A stretch of DNA of 64,000 bases from Daphnia pulex (GCF_021134715.1 NC_060017.1:7564001-7628000); one strand, 5' to 3'. Positions 45,307 through 57,614 are shown, counted from the stretch's first letter. Translations and numbers: made by a program. The notes: generated by a model from the sequence alone, not told the origin.

Positions 45307-47270
45307 CTGTTCGGCAATCACCTCCTCTCTTTCTTTCTTTTCTAGTTCCCTTTTTCTCTCTTTTTTTAAATGCCATCCACTCACTCACTATACATATAAT
45401 AATAAAATGCGCAACTCACTTATTGCCCGGCATCTTTTTCATCTTCTAAAGGGGCCTGGGCTTATATATATATCCTATAGCTCTCCAGCTCTCTCCTCTA
45501 TATATCTCTCATCTCTCTCAACGAGTGTATAATAAATTCATTTCTTTTCGTTCGTCGTTCTTTTCTTTCTCTTCTCTCTCTGGTCTTCGACCCGCTTTTC
45601 ATTCGCCTTCTTATAAAACTATAATACCTTTTTTTCTTCTCTCCGTCTATGTATGTATACGTTGGGTCGGTCGGTCGGCTGCTGCTGCGCTCCGTCCGCT
45701 TTCCCGCTGTCCCGGCGCTCGTCGCTCGCGCTCGGGGTCCGCGGAAAAAAAAGGAAAAAGAATTATAGAAGCGCGGCCGCAGATGACGCATCAGTATTCT
45801 GCAGCAGTGGTTGCTGCATGTTGTTGTTATAAGCGCTGACTGTCTGCCATTTGCCCAAGCGGCGAAAGATTTCTTTTTTTCTTGGTGAACTTTTTGTTTT
45901 GTATTAAATTAACCCAGAAATTCCTTCGTCTACCTTTTCCCATTATTCCAGCAGCTATAGAGCGAGAATGGAATAACATGCGTATATGCAAGGCCAGCAG
46001 ACAATACATGTAAAAGATCTAACGCATTTCATAATAGAAAATATACATACACGAAAAGGAATAGAACAGAGAGGGAATTTAATATACGTTGCGCACCTGT
46101 TGCCGATCGAGTTTCACTTTGGTCATATTTTGGGTTTTCATTTTAAAACTGTCACTCTCTCCCTATATATGCGCTGCGCATAAATAGACGAAGCTAAACA
46201 AAATCTATATGTGTATGTATACCCTTCTCTTTTCTGACCTTATATATATGTACTACCTGGATCATGCTGGGGTGTACTCATTATTATACTATATAGTGAC
46301 CGAGCTATAGAGAGTCTAAATTTTCTTGGCGATGAAACTCTACAAGTTTCAAGTGCGCTGGGTGTTGACTATGACGGCCACCATTCGAGGCGAACAGTCG
46401 AGGGCATCAAAGCCGGTCAACGACTGTGTGTGTATAGCATATATATCATTACGATTTCATCACACCAACGCTAAAAACAAAAGAAAAAGAAGAAGAAGTA
46501 GACATACGCATGCAAAGGATCGAGTTTTATGATACGCTTTTCTTAATATCATAAATGAGCAGCAGATGAGACTTGCATGAGTTGCGCTCCCCTGCATACG
46601 TCCCTGCTGTGCATTGGAGAACGTCTTGGAAAAATATGGAGAGAAAAAAAAAGAGAAAGGAATCTTGGCGAGTTATTGTCAAGATTCAAAAAGGCAACAG
46701 CCGCTCTAAAAGAAACGGGCGGCGTGCCATGCGGTAATAATGATTATTCCCTCTCAGAAAATATCTTATAAGCGCTGTATGGCGGACGTATGCCGCAGTA
46801 AGAGAGGGGCTACAACACCCAAGACGTACGTCGGTGGACGGCCATCAACAAAGATTTTTCTCCCTCGTTCTTACACGTATATAACGCACCTATATAACTC
46901 GGATTTCAAAGGGGGAAGAGAGACCGAGAGTGACTATTAGTTTCTTATTATAAATTTAGTCAAGTTTTTACGACGGTCGGGCATATGGTGGAGGTCGGGA
47001 GAGGTCAACTGCTGCTGATGCCACCGCCCAAAAGAAGAAAAATAAAAAGTTGCGTGTCTTGTTGTCAATTTGGCGAAAAAATAACGTCGGCTGCATGGCC
47101 ACTCATGCATATAATAACGCCGCGCTATATAGGAAAAACAGATTTCTATACAAATTCGGTCTGGCTCCTCTTATTTCGTAAAGTGACGGCGACGACATCA
47201 CACAACACGCACCGTCTCGAAACCTCACACAACGCGCGAGTAAGACGATACACCTAGCTCTCGATCCTAA

Positions 47271-47285
47271 CATCATCATCATCAT
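47271..47285. repeat. (CAT)5 microsatellite
   Basis: Five CAT units. Confidence 0.8.
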
Positions 47286-50200
47286 TTACGTCTTCATTTT
47301 TTCTTCTTACTCGTCGTCTCCTTTTTATTTCTCGGGCGCTCGATTTGAATGAACGCGACCGCGTGTCGTGGCACTTTGGACCCATTTTTCTACAGGAGCG
47401 TCTTTTCGGGGCTCGGGGGTAAACGACTCGACAACACGAGGACGGCGGGACTCAGCAGCAGCCTTGTCCTGTTCAGTGCTCTATGTGTGCGAGCTCGTTA
47501 ATAAACCATCGGCCATTTGAGGAGGCAAACAAAAAGATGACGGGGGGATGCATCGTCGACAACACCAATTTTTACAACAACTTATAAGAGAGAGAGTCAT
47601 CTTTCTTCATCAGCTGTTGCTGGGGCTGCATTTACATTCGTGGTTAGGTGTCGCCTGACAGGCAACGACAACAAGGCGCAGGACGCGAATAACAAGGAGC
47701 GCGGACGCGGGGGGTACGTTTATCAAAACGATGGGAACTAAATACAGTGTGCGCGATTTCTTTCATACTGTAAAACAAACGAGGGGACAAATTTCAGGTT
47801 TTGTATTCGGTTTTTCTTCGTCGTACTGATGCACCAAGAAATCGTCGTTCACGATTTGTCGTGTTATACCATCCATCGAGGCCATCGCGGGAATTTTGAT
47901 TTCCAACCTCCTTTGATGAATGTCTGAGTATTTTTAAATTTTTAAGGGAGAGATTTTCTGGCGCGGCTTTCGATTTCAATTTTTTTTGTGGCCGTTTCGG
48001 TTTGTTGGCGAGGATTTTTGTTACGTGCGTTATTATTATTTCTCTGGTGGATAAAGGGGATGCGTTTCGGTTGGGTGGTAGGAGGTAATGTATCAGAGAA
48101 AAGATCCTAGTTGTGTGATGGATGGACGACCGGTTTATATAATTTTGGCTTTTTCTTCTTCTTCTTCTTTTCTGCTGCATTCAACGCGGTTCCGGAGCTG
48201 TTTTTGTTTTTAATTTTAGTTTTGTTGTCTGAAAGACAGACACCACGGGGAAGCTTTTTTTCTTTTTGTCTTATCGCAAACCCAGCCAAAAAATGGTTGC
48301 ATATAGGGACGCCCAGCGTGGACCAGTCTCACTCGGATGCCAGGCAGCAGAGTGCTGATGCTCTTTCCTCTAGTCTTTTCTCGGTTTGTGATGCGCGCAT
48401 TTACAACAGCGTGGGAAGTATCTCTTGGCCGCAATCCCAAAACCCCCTCGCACTCTACCCAAAGAAGAAGAAGAAAAAAAAGGGAAAAATGTCCCAAAAT
48501 GAAAACTCTTGTATCACCAATGGCCATGCACAAACAACAACGGGCTCCCATAAACCGGCCGAAAATCTTCTCAGAACAAAAAAGAAAACGTGTAGTCGCT
48601 CCGGTCGCTATGGTCACATTTTCTTCTCTTATCTCCGATCTCGTTCACTCATCAAGTTCAGATGAGATGATGTTGACAAACAAGGACCCTTTCTTTTTGG
48701 CTTTCGGTGGACTGATGGTGTGAACGGCAGACCGTCACGACTCTCAACGTGTGTGTAACTTACTTTTTCACGCCGACCGAAATAAACCTATAATAATACC
48801 CCTGGTTGCTGAGAACCTTATTTCCCCCCTCAAATGATTTCATAATGAGGCACGACCGCGAGTCGTAATGATGGAAACCGTAATAGCGGAAACGTCCGCC
48901 GAACAAAATATAAACAAACGAATATTTGGAAATGCGAATGGAGGAAAAGACGTGGAGAGTTAAGTAGAAAAACCGCAGGAAACCATTTTGTCTATACAGA
49001 TATAACACGACGCGCGAGATTCTGATCAATCCATCATTCTTTCTCACGCGTTGTTGACGTTGTTGTGGTTGTTGCGTCTTGTGTGAGAGACTGTATAGCG
49101 AGGGTGGAGGGATCTAACGGACAAGAACGGGTTGTTGTTGTTGTATGTATGTCTTGGTAAAAACACGAAATGAAAAAAATAGATAAATAAATAAACCTAA
49201 AGGGAAAAAATAGAAAATGGAGAGATCCCGCGTGAGAGAATTCGTTTCTGTATGTGTTTTTATCTACAGAGACACAAAATAGTTGTTGAGCAAACAAGGC
49301 AACCGCATAGGCTACCATTTATATATAGGGTTCTACGAGGCTTGAACAGTTGGTAGACCTAGTGGAAGAATGCGATAATTATTACGAGATAAAATTTGGA
49401 AGAAAAAATAAAGTAGAAAAACTGCCCGCCGGAATCGAAAATTCATCGACAAAAAAAAAGAAAAATGGATAAGGAATGCCGCAATCCGGGTGTGTATAGT
49501 ACGTGTAAGGCGCGCTGATGATGATGATGACCTGCACGACGGCAAGCAGCAGCAGTCGAATGTGTAATTCAATATCGATGTGGAATAGACGATCAACGCC
49601 TGTTGAAACTCTGCAAGAGGAGAAATATAATTGACGTCTGTTGGGTATAGGAGGAATATGGGAAGATCATATAGAAAGAAAAAACCCAGAAGGCGCATAT
49701 AGAAAAAGATACCACTACAGCACAGACACAATACCATGTAATTATTATTACCATTATATATAGCGTAGTAGTGCTGGATATGCAGCAGCAGTATTCCACA
49801 GTGTGTGTAGCATACATTTCCTGAGTTGCTGGTCGCGTCGTGTTACCAGCCAAATAGCCAGTCAGATTTGAAAATCCATTGTGTGATATCTCTTCTTACC
49901 TACGAAACAGTTGACCAACATTTTCGTCTGTGCCTATAAAAAGAAAAACGAGAGAGAAAAAAAAATTCTTATTTCCAGGTGGAGTTCACGAAACACAATC
50001 ATTTGATAACGATGATTAGATTCCACGTATAGTCGTTTTTCGATTCTTTTTTTAAATTTTACCTTGCCTTGCCGTGCCGCTCGATGACTCTCACAAGGTC
50101 GTGACTGTAGGGCTGTTAAAAAGGCAGCTGCGGTGATCGGCACATCCAGGGAAATTTTAGTCCGTGCGCGCCCGCCGACACACGCCGTATCGCAATAAAT

Positions 50201-50379
50201 TCTCCCTCCAAAAAGAAGGGCGCGCGGTCGTCCTACAAAAAAAAACCAAATTTGGTTGCGTGAATTTCTTGGTCCTAAAAAAAAACATTTCTCACGTATA
50301 TCTCACATCATTCAGTCACTTCTTGTCACAAGAAGCCCCCCAGCGGGTGTGTTGATTACTAAAACTGAAATTGACGATT

Positions 50380-50391
50380 GGGGGGGGGGGG
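50380..50391. repeat. G12 run at the edge of the desert
   Basis: Twelve consecutive G. Immediately to the right the sequence switches to AT-rich, repeat-derived DNA. Confidence 0.85.
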
Positions 50392-50925
50392 TCTATAAAA
50401 ACATGAATAACTTACTGAAAAATTTGTCCCGCCTTCAAAAAAATTAAATCAATTTAAATTAGAAGAAACAACAAATTTAATGAGACTAAGATCGTATTTT
50501 TAGGTCGATTAGGTTACAAATGGGAGAAATTAAAAAACTTTCCGTTTCCCCATAAGCGCCATGTTAAAACGCGCAAAGATTTTTTCGACGGCTCACCGAT
50601 TTTTCAATAGATTTTAATTTTTTAAAATACTAAATAACAACATTGTAATTAAACAAAAATTGGAACTTAAGTTAATATTGCAATTCTCTTTAACCCTGTA
50701 TTTTTTAAATAAAAATTTTTTAATAAAAAGACACCATTTAGCAAAAAGTTAATTTTTAAACACATTTTTTTATATGATCCCTTTTGTTTTGTCTTGGTCG
50801 GGTTTTAAACAGAGTAAGAAAACATTAGTAAAAATAAAGCGCATTAAAAAAATCGCTTTTAACATTTTGTTTTGGGTAGACCCCCAAATTTGGCTCAAAA
50901 TGACTGTACTATTAGTTGTTTTTTT

Positions 50926-51013
50926 ATGGTATTGAGCTAAAATTCGCCATCTACTGTTCGATTTCCAAAATGGTATTAAGCTAAAAATCGCCATCTATTG
51001 TTCGATTTTCAAA
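50926..51013 (+). repeat. 44-bp tandem duplication
   Basis: ATGGTATTGAGCTAAAATTC continuing to GTTCGATTTCCAAA is followed directly by a second copy with three substitutions (ATGGTATTAAGCTAAAAATC ...). Confidence 0.75.
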
Positions 51014-51116
51014 ATTTCCCAATAGGGTCGTAGTAATAGGGCCGTTGCATGAAATTTAGATTTCTTTTAAAATTAAAACATACATGGTTAGAATCAGTAT
51101 TTTATGCTGATTCGAT

Positions 51117-51488
51117 GAGTAGCGCACTCACGTTGACTGCAAGGTAGTTTTATTCTAGATGAATATAGATTTTTTACTTTTAATTTCTCTAATTTAACGT
51201 TTGAACATAAAATATTAAGAAAACGCTGTGATTGTGATAGCAGTTATTACAATAAAATTCTTTGGCAACTAGATATAAATCACGGATTTAAAAAAACTTG
51301 TATTTCCCGCAATTTTTATATTTACCGGTTTATATTCCTTCTTGACTCATAGATGGCATTGGGCAGAATATATGCCTGTTGCTTGTGCTTCGTTCACTAG
51401 AGGGCTTATGCGGAGTAAGAAGGCACGTTTAGGTAGGACCGGCTGCTACTTTCTTCATTCATGCCTAGCCGAGAGAGCTGTTATGAAG
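51117..51488 (+). mobile_element. Interspersed repeat element, copy B
   Basis: Same ~370-base body as the copies at 12856-13262 (inverted) and 62680-63082, from GAGTAGCGCACTCACGTTGAC to GAGAGCTGTTATGAAGGA. It lacks the extra left end (GAGGTATGCAAGC...) shared by the other two, so it is truncated on that side. It runs straight into the 435-bp array through TGACAGACCTAGATGATGTC. Confidence 0.75.
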
Positions 51489-51521
51489 GACAATATTAGT
51501 TGACAGACCTAGATGATGTCA

Positions 51522-52826
51522 GCTAGATTCTGTATTCTCAATATTGTGGGCTCTTTGATCTATTATATTTCTTCTCTTCTTCCAGGGTTTCCCTTCCAAA
51601 TTAAGAAAATGAGACTAATTATTATAGCTCGAAATTTTTAAATTTTTCAATCACTTCTCAAACTTCATCAATAAAAGTCCCTTCATCTTTTGTTAAATAG
51701 CCATTCTCATATCTTTCAAACATAATTTGTATGTATACTTATGGAGCTGATCCAAACAGCTCCTGCTCGAAGGACCAGACGAAGAGATTCATTTACGTAA
51801 GAAACGACGGACTTCGCTTCGCCGGCAAATCACCATGGCATGCAAGCAGATCATCGCCGTTGTAAACTACCATGGTTCACGAGGAGCTCTGAAGGGGTTG
51901 ATGGCACACCTCAAACTTATTCATCATGAAACTGGTGTCATCCACACAGACCTTCAGCTAGATTCTGTATTCTCAATATTGTGGGCTCTTTGATCTATTA
52001 TATTTCTTCTCTTCTTCCAGGTTTTCCCTTCCAAATTAAGAAAATGAGACTAATTATTATAGCTCGAAATTTTAAAATTTTTCAATCACTTCTCAAACTT
52101 CATCAATAAAAGTCCCTTCATCTTTTGTTAAATAGCCATTTTCATATCTTTCAAACATAATTTGTATGTATACTTATGGAGCTGATCCAAACATCTCCTG
52201 CTCGAAGGACCAGACGAAGAGATTCATTTACGTAAGAAACGACGGACTTCGCTTCGCCGGCAAATCACCATGGCATGCAAGCAGATCATCGCCGTTGTAA
52301 ACTACCATGGTTTACGAGGAGCTCTGAAGGGGTTGATGGCACACCTCAAACTTATTCATCATGAAACTGGTGTCATCCACACAGACCTTCAGCTAGATTC
52401 TGTATTCTCAATATTGTGGGCTCTTTGATCTATTATATTTCTTCTCTTCTTCCAGGTTTTCCCTTCCAAATTAAGAAAATGAGACTAATTATTATAACTC
52501 GAAATTTTAAAATTTTTCAATCACTTCTCAAACTTCATCAATAAAAGTCCCTTCATCTTTTGTTAAATAGCCATTCTCATATCTTTCAAACATAATTTGT
52601 ATGTATACTTATGGAGCTGATCCAAACAGCTCCTGCTCGAAGGATCAGACGAAGAGATTCATTTACGTCAGAAACGACGGACTTCGCTTCGCCGGCAAAT
52701 CACCATGGCATGCAAGCAGATCATCGCCGTTGTAAACTACCATGGTTTACGAGGAGCTCTGAAGGGGTTGATGGCACACCTCAAACTTATTCATCATGAA
52801 ATTGGTGTCATCCACACAGACCTTCA
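51522..52826 (+). repeat. Three exact-length tandem repeats of 435 bp
   Basis: Units at 51522-51956, 51957-52391 and 52392-52826, each starting GCTAGATTCTGTATTCTCAA (the first base of unit 2 and 3 at identical spacing). They differ at only a few bases, so the array is young. Each unit contains AATAAAAGTCC (a polyadenylation-like signal), a stretch beginning ATGGAGCTGATCC, and a nested reading frame MACKQIIAVVNYHG then ALKGLMAHLKLIHHE. A single copy of the left 200 bases of the unit recurs at 63116-63330. Function unknown; it looks like the amplified end of a mobile element. Confidence 0.85.
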
Positions 52827-53340
52827 AACTGTCGAACCCGACGACGAAGCGCTCCATAAGTTTCATCTCAAGATAATCTCATCTCGACATAGCTTCTTCC
52901 TGCCAATTGGTTCAGCATCTTAGCAATTCAAGGCTGCTCATTCCTTCAGCAAGTCTTCATCTCTCTTCAGCAAATTGGTTCAGCCTCGTAGCAGCTCATT
53001 GATGTTTATACTTGCAGTCGATCCTCATTTCTACATTTTCGCCTGCTACTCCTGCCAGTCAAGTCCTGTAGCAGTTCACGGCTGCTTATCCTTGCAGCCC
53101 ATCCTCATCCTGTTCATCATTCTCACGTTCCTTCGTCGTACCGGCCCACTGCTGCTCATTCTTGCAGCCAGCCTCTCTTCTACATTCTGCCGGCCATCCG
53201 GTCAGTCAAGCCTTGTCGCAGTGCACAGCTGCTTACTCTTCCTGGCCAGCTCTCACCTAGACTTCAGCCATGGCAGATAAGGATCCTGAATGTGTCCCTG
53301 TCGATTCAGTGAAAAGGAGGATGCCGTCAAATGTTCCCAC
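52827..53340 (+). other. Unique tail of the 435-bp array, retroelement-like leader
   Basis: The last unit's reading frame continues here (QTVEPDDEALHKFHLKI) to a stop at 52921-52923. Then come loosely repeated phrases about 60-75 bases apart (GCAGCTCAT / GCTGCTTATCCTTGCAG / CTGCTCATTCTTGCAG). An ATG in good context (CAGCCATGGCAGATAAGG, 53269) opens a frame (ADKDPECVPVDSVKRRMP) that soon ends. This resembles the leader and start of a gag-like ORF, but no domain is recognisable. Confidence 0.4.
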
Positions 53341-54200
53341 TGTTGGAACCTGAAGTCTCAAATGAATCTCGTAACCAGGATAAGTTACTTCTTAACATCA
53401 GTCGCTCTCAAATACAAGCTGTAATGATTAAGTTGGTTTAAGGCCCGCCTCTCGAAAAACGTCACCTGGCAATTTTTAGGGGGCGTCCTTCATTTGAGTT
53501 TTTCATATTGGAGTTGAATTGGAGTTCTTCATATTTGATTGTCTAGGAGACATGTAGCCATGTATTTTTAGATTTTTGATTTTTTTCAGGAAAATGAAGG
53601 ATTTGATATTATATTCCTGGTTAATCTGAATGTAACTCTGAATGTGCTTCTTCTTGATGCTTGGGATTTTTTTTTAAATTCCAACCTCTTGTTTTTTTAC
53701 CTATGAAAAAATATATAGTTAAGTAATAAAATATGAAACATGGTATGGCCTACCAGCCTACCTCGACAGCTTTTCAGCAAAGTGGTTGGTCTTCATTTCA
53801 CGCAAGGTAGCAAATGTAAATATCTTACTACAAGTCTTGCATTTTGCTTTCTGCAATTTACAATATAATAATAATTGAATGTTCAATTGATCATATACAA
53901 TAATGTATGGATAATGCTAGTAGAACTTACAAACTTTTGCCTCCCGTTTAAGAAAATTTCAAAGAGTTCCTCGAATCGTTCTAAAAATTTACTTTTGTTA
54001 TTATAATGCTATATAGTAAGGGTAGCCTACATAATTAAATTTTAAAGAAGTAAAAATTGACTTACTCGTGTTGCTGTTTGGCATTGTGAAGGGTAAAATC
54101 TATTGCAACAAGCACTAATTAAGTAAGGTCGCGCCTATTGCACTTCACACGTGAAGTCTGAGATTATTTGTCTGGGGAAGTTGCTTTCTGTAAGCATAGG
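53341..54200. other. AT-rich DNA without recognised genes
   Basis: Contains a ~47-base block at 53590-53636 (ending CTGGTTAATCTGAATGTA) repeated in the same orientation at 59484-59530. The pair brackets the repeat-rich interval that includes the Penelope-like remnant. Confidence 0.5.
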
Positions 54201-54321
54201 GTTAGTTTTTTGGGGGTGAGACATATGGTGGGTACCAATTTAATGTGGGGAAAGAATCTTTTAGTCGGGTGGAAGGAATTCACGTTTTTTATGTTTTTGT
54301 AGAAAACATTATTTTAGGATG
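54201..54321 (+). repeat. Degenerate repeat family, copy 1
   Basis: Core GTTAGTTTTTTGGGGG ... ATATGGTGGGTA ... GGGGAAAGAATCTTTTAGT ... ATTCACGTTTTT ... TTGTAGAAAAC, shared with 55577-55720, 56118-56183 and 57415-57550. Confidence 0.7.
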
Positions 54322-55407
54322 TGAATAAATTGTTAGTTATAACATTCGCCCATTGGCCAAAATACACCCCATTAAAGAATCTCCCCCCATTCCCTCTTAG
54401 CCCTGTGCAATGAAGGCCTCTAAACTTCCTTAGAAAATAATATATCCCTATTGAATTGGAATCTTACGTCTTGGAGGAAACTTAATTCAATAATGGCAAA
54501 AAAGTAATTGTGGGGGAACCAATATATTTCCTGCAGATTCCTGATCACCTGGACAGACAGAATATGAAATTTTAAATCCAATAAAGGTGAAAGGGAATAT
54601 TCATCCAAGTTGTGCCGCCCAATATTTGGCATTGGCCCAATGTTTACATTGGGGCAGCTGAACTCTTTTCGGGAACACAGTATTCTTCTGAGATGACTTG
54701 TCCGGGGAATTTGTTTTCTGAACATTGCGATTTGGTAATTTAAACAGCAAGTGAACATTGTAAAGAAGCAGCCTTAGAGGCCATCCCGTATATTTGTCAA
54801 GAAATTGTGAGTTAACTGGTTAATGAAAAAGGATAATATATAGATTATATTTTTATATTATTTATAGTTTATATAAATATATAAAGGATTGTTTTCGAAG
54901 GATGTACAAATTTAAACAAATTTTACAGGAAACTTAGATAACTTAGATTGGGTTCAGTTCCTCAAGAAGGTAAAAAATTTGATGGACGATATCGTAAAAG
55001 CCATTCGTAACTGAACGACTTCTGAACTGTACGACTCGTAACTGACGAATTGATGTGTTTGATGAGCATTATTATCTTGGCTAGGAGTAAGTTAATGACG
55101 ATAATTAGTGCAATTTACCAAGTAAGTGAGGTAATTGCATATTCGAATGCTTCTCAAATTCTTCCCATCTTAGTAGTGGATGGGACATTATCTGCCACAA
55201 GGTTTTGACATGTTTTAGGAAGGAAATGAACGCATTGGGAAGCCTCTTTGCATGGCAGATTTCTCCTAGCACAGATATATTTTTTCCTTTTTTATTGCGA
55301 TTATTAATTAATATTTTTAACTGTAAAAGATGCAGCCTTCATTTTTACATAAACAATGGTCGCGTTTTACAGGCCTTATTGCTGTGTCACTTGAAGTTCC
55401 TTCTTCG

Positions 55408-55720
55408 CTTCACAAGCCAGTTGAAGTGGTTCTTTTTCTTTCATAGGCCAGATGAAGTTCATAACGAAGTTGTAAGAGGTCCGATACTGATTGGGTATGG
55501 TTTGGTATGGTCATTTGTTCAGGATGAATTGTTTGATCCCACTTGTGATCAATGGGTTGGTGAGAGTAAGTATAAGGTTAGTTTTTTGGGGGAGATATGG
55601 TGGGTATCAAGTGAATCTTGGGAAAGAATCTTTTAGTCCTGTAAGGTGTATATAGGAAGGTATTCACGTTTTTTTAAGTTGGTTTTGCAGAGAACGTAAT
55701 TTTAAAAGATGAAGTTCCTT
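55408..55720 (+). repeat. Degenerate repeat family, copy 2 (extended)
   Basis: About 310 bases paired with 57228-57550, including CAGATGAAGTTCATAACGAA, GGTCATTTGTTCAGGATGAA and CACTTGTGATCAATGGGTTG. The left part is open in one frame (GPILIGYGLVWSFVQDELF), hinting at an old coding stretch, family unknown. Confidence 0.7.
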
Positions 55721-56117
55721 GAGTATCCCGTAAAGTTGTGAAGGTGTCTAAATTTGAAAAGTACCTTGCTGGTAGCACACGCCACAATGTGTGGTAAAAA
55801 ATTTTGGGAAAACAAAATTATTCTCATTTTGATTGAATGGGAGGGTGAAAGATGAAGCCTGGAAGGAAAAAAATTGTTTCTTTTATTGAACATTGTGTTA
55901 AGAAGAATGAGAGGTTTTTCTCGTTCCTAAGATCCAATTTAATGGGTTTTGAAAGAAGTAAGTCCACTATTTATTGTTTTTAAAAAGGATCGGGTTCACT
56001 GTAATGTAAGAGGATATTAGATTGCTCCACCCGCAGAAAAGTTGAATCCACCGGGCAAGATAAGGAAAGGGACGTCCTCGTGAATACACACACACATGGG
56101 CGTACACGAGGACAGAG

Positions 56118-56183
56118 AGGATTTTTTGGGTGTGAGAGATATGGTGGGTTTCAAGTTAATGTGGGGAAAGAATCTTTTAGTTT
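56118..56183 (+). repeat. Degenerate repeat family, copy 3 (short)
   Basis: Only the GATATGGTGGGTTTCAAG ... GGGGAAAGAATCTTTTAGT core remains. Confidence 0.65.
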
Positions 56184-56311
56184 ATGTAATACACTAAATG
56201 TATATAATACATATGTAATATATAATACATCATTGCAATAATGTAACCTAATAATTAAATCAATGATTAAATGTTCACAATATATAATTTAAGAAAGTAT
56301 TTACTGAAATG

Positions 56312-56512
56312 TTAGGTTTAATCATATTAAACAACTTCTTGATAAGGCCTTGTTCGATTAGCTTGTCTCTGATCTCTGGTTCGTCTCCTCCAATATTGAC
56401 GACAGTGTAGGCAGCTTTCACGGCCACAACTGCATGAGGTGAATCCAGCAAAACATCAACCTGGGAATAGCCCCAGCAGTGATCACAGATTTTTCCAATC
56501 AGGTGTTTTCAA
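56312..56512 (-). pseudogene. Importin-alpha armadillo-repeat fragment (broken)
   Basis: Importin-alpha carries NLS proteins into the nucleus and is built of ARM repeats. The minus strand reads ENT, a TGA stop (56502-56500), LEKSVITAGAIPRL, then after a frameshift near 56455 VDVLLDSPHAVVAVKAAYT, VVNIGGDEPEIRDKLIEQG and LIKKLFNMIKP. This matches one and a half ARM repeats of the family (VxDAGAIPxLVxLLxSPHxxVAEQAVWALGNIAGDGPExRD). Loss of the diagnostic Trp (ALGN region reads YTVVN), the stop and the frameshift mark it as dead. No introns are evident in this short piece, so it may be a retrocopy or a captured exon. Confidence 0.72.
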
Positions 56513-56695
56513 CACTGGAAATGGTGCCGATTGGCGATTGCAAACAGAGCGTCTCTGATGCCGACCACTTTATTGTAGTCGAGCTCTACGGTGACGGCTT
56601 TGGCATCGTTTTTTTCCTGTTTATCTTCTTTCTGTTTTCTGTTATAAAAGAAAAGCTGTTTTTAAAAATACACTTAAATGTGTAACCGCCTTCAT

Positions 56696-56862
56696 CTCAA
56701 CATTGGCTGAATGTTCCATTTCTGAATTTTTCCTGGGCTGTCCTCGTCATCAAAGGGAAGAATTGAATGGATATGAGTGCCTTCTGAGCTAGATAGTACT
56801 CTCTGAGGATTTGAAGTAACTAGAGGCCGAGGAGGTTTCATAGAAGGAGTAACTGAAGCTAC
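56696..56862 (-). other. Possible orphan exon, unrecognised
   Basis: A minus-strand acceptor (TTGTTAATTTGTAG|CTTC) precedes an open stretch reading SVTPSMKPPRPLVTSNPQR, then SSSEGTHIHSILPFDDED and GKIQKWNIQPML to a stop. It lies upstream of the importin-alpha fragment on the same strand, but no family is recognised. It could be a piece of a dead gene. Confidence 0.3.
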
Positions 56863-57227
56863 AAATTAACAAATAACATTTGAAAATAATGTAACAAACA
56901 CATCATCATGTCAAATGAGATTTACTATGCCCTAAGCACTTTGAGCAGTCTGCCCATGACCAGTAGAAAGAGTTGGAACTGTAGCTGTTTCTTCCTATTG
57001 AACAGGCTTATCGAGTATAACATAAGAGTAATATTTTCAAATTACTATGACATGGGATCTACTCTCTAGGTATCATCTAAATCAAAACAAAGTAGAAAAT
57101 AAAAATTTGGCCTGATTTGGCCAAAAGAAAAACCTACGCACCGCCCGATATATGACGCGGTGAGTCGTCCTCTCGCCTCTTTGGCGTTCCTTTCTTGTCA
57201 AAAGCAAGGTGAGGTTTCAGACGAAGT

Positions 57228-57610
57228 TCCTTCTTCGCTTCATAAGCCAGCTGAAGTTGTTGACCAAGTTTCTTTTTCTTTCATAGACCAGATGAAGTTC
57301 ATAACGAAATTGTAAGGGGTCCGATACTTATTGGGGTGGTTTGATATGGTCATTTGTTCAGGATGAATTGTTTGTTCCCACTTGTGATCAATGGGTTGGT
57401 GAGAGTAAGTATAAGGCTAGTTATTTTGGAGGAGATATGGTGGGTATCAAGTTAATCTGGGGAAAGAATCTTTTAGTCCTGTAAGTTGTATATAGGAAGG
57501 TATTCACGTTTTTTTATGTTGGTTTTTGTAGAGAACTTAATTTTAAAAGATGAAGTCCACTATTTATTGTTTTTAAAAAGGATCGGGTTCACTGTAATGT
57601 AAGAGGATAA
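57228..57610 (+). repeat. Degenerate repeat family, copy 4 (extended)
   Basis: Pairs with 55408-55720. After TTTTAAAAGATGAAGT it jumps to sequence matching 55965-56020 (CCACTATTTATTGTTTTTAA, GGATCGGGTTCACTGTAATG), so about 250 bases present in copy 2 are missing here, or were inserted there. Confidence 0.7.
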
Positions 57611-57614
57611 TACA

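Larger units (their letters stand above)
29970..50450. other. 20-kb gene desert, microsatellite-rich, transposon-poor
   Basis: No exon with recognisable motifs, no RNA gene and no transposon remnant was found on either strand. Simple repeats occur every few hundred bases: GAA/CTT, CA/TG, CAG/CTG, GA/TC, TATA and homopurine or G/C runs. Apparent open reading frames up to 184 codons are low-complexity translations of these tracts. It lies directly upstream of the meteorin gene and may hold its regulatory elements, or an intron of a gene whose exons lie outside the window. Confidence 0.6.

Noticed and set aside
47465..47510. TTCAGTG initiator-like site as a promoter of a new gene
   Set aside because: No coding exon downstream and no matching downstream promoter element.
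48111..48665. 184-codon plus-strand open frame
   Set aside because: Dominated by Phe, Lys and Ser runs from simple repeats, with no domain motif and no convincing splice context.
51522..52826. CRISPR array
   Set aside because: Repeats are 435 bp with no spacers, in a eukaryotic context; this is a simple tandem array.
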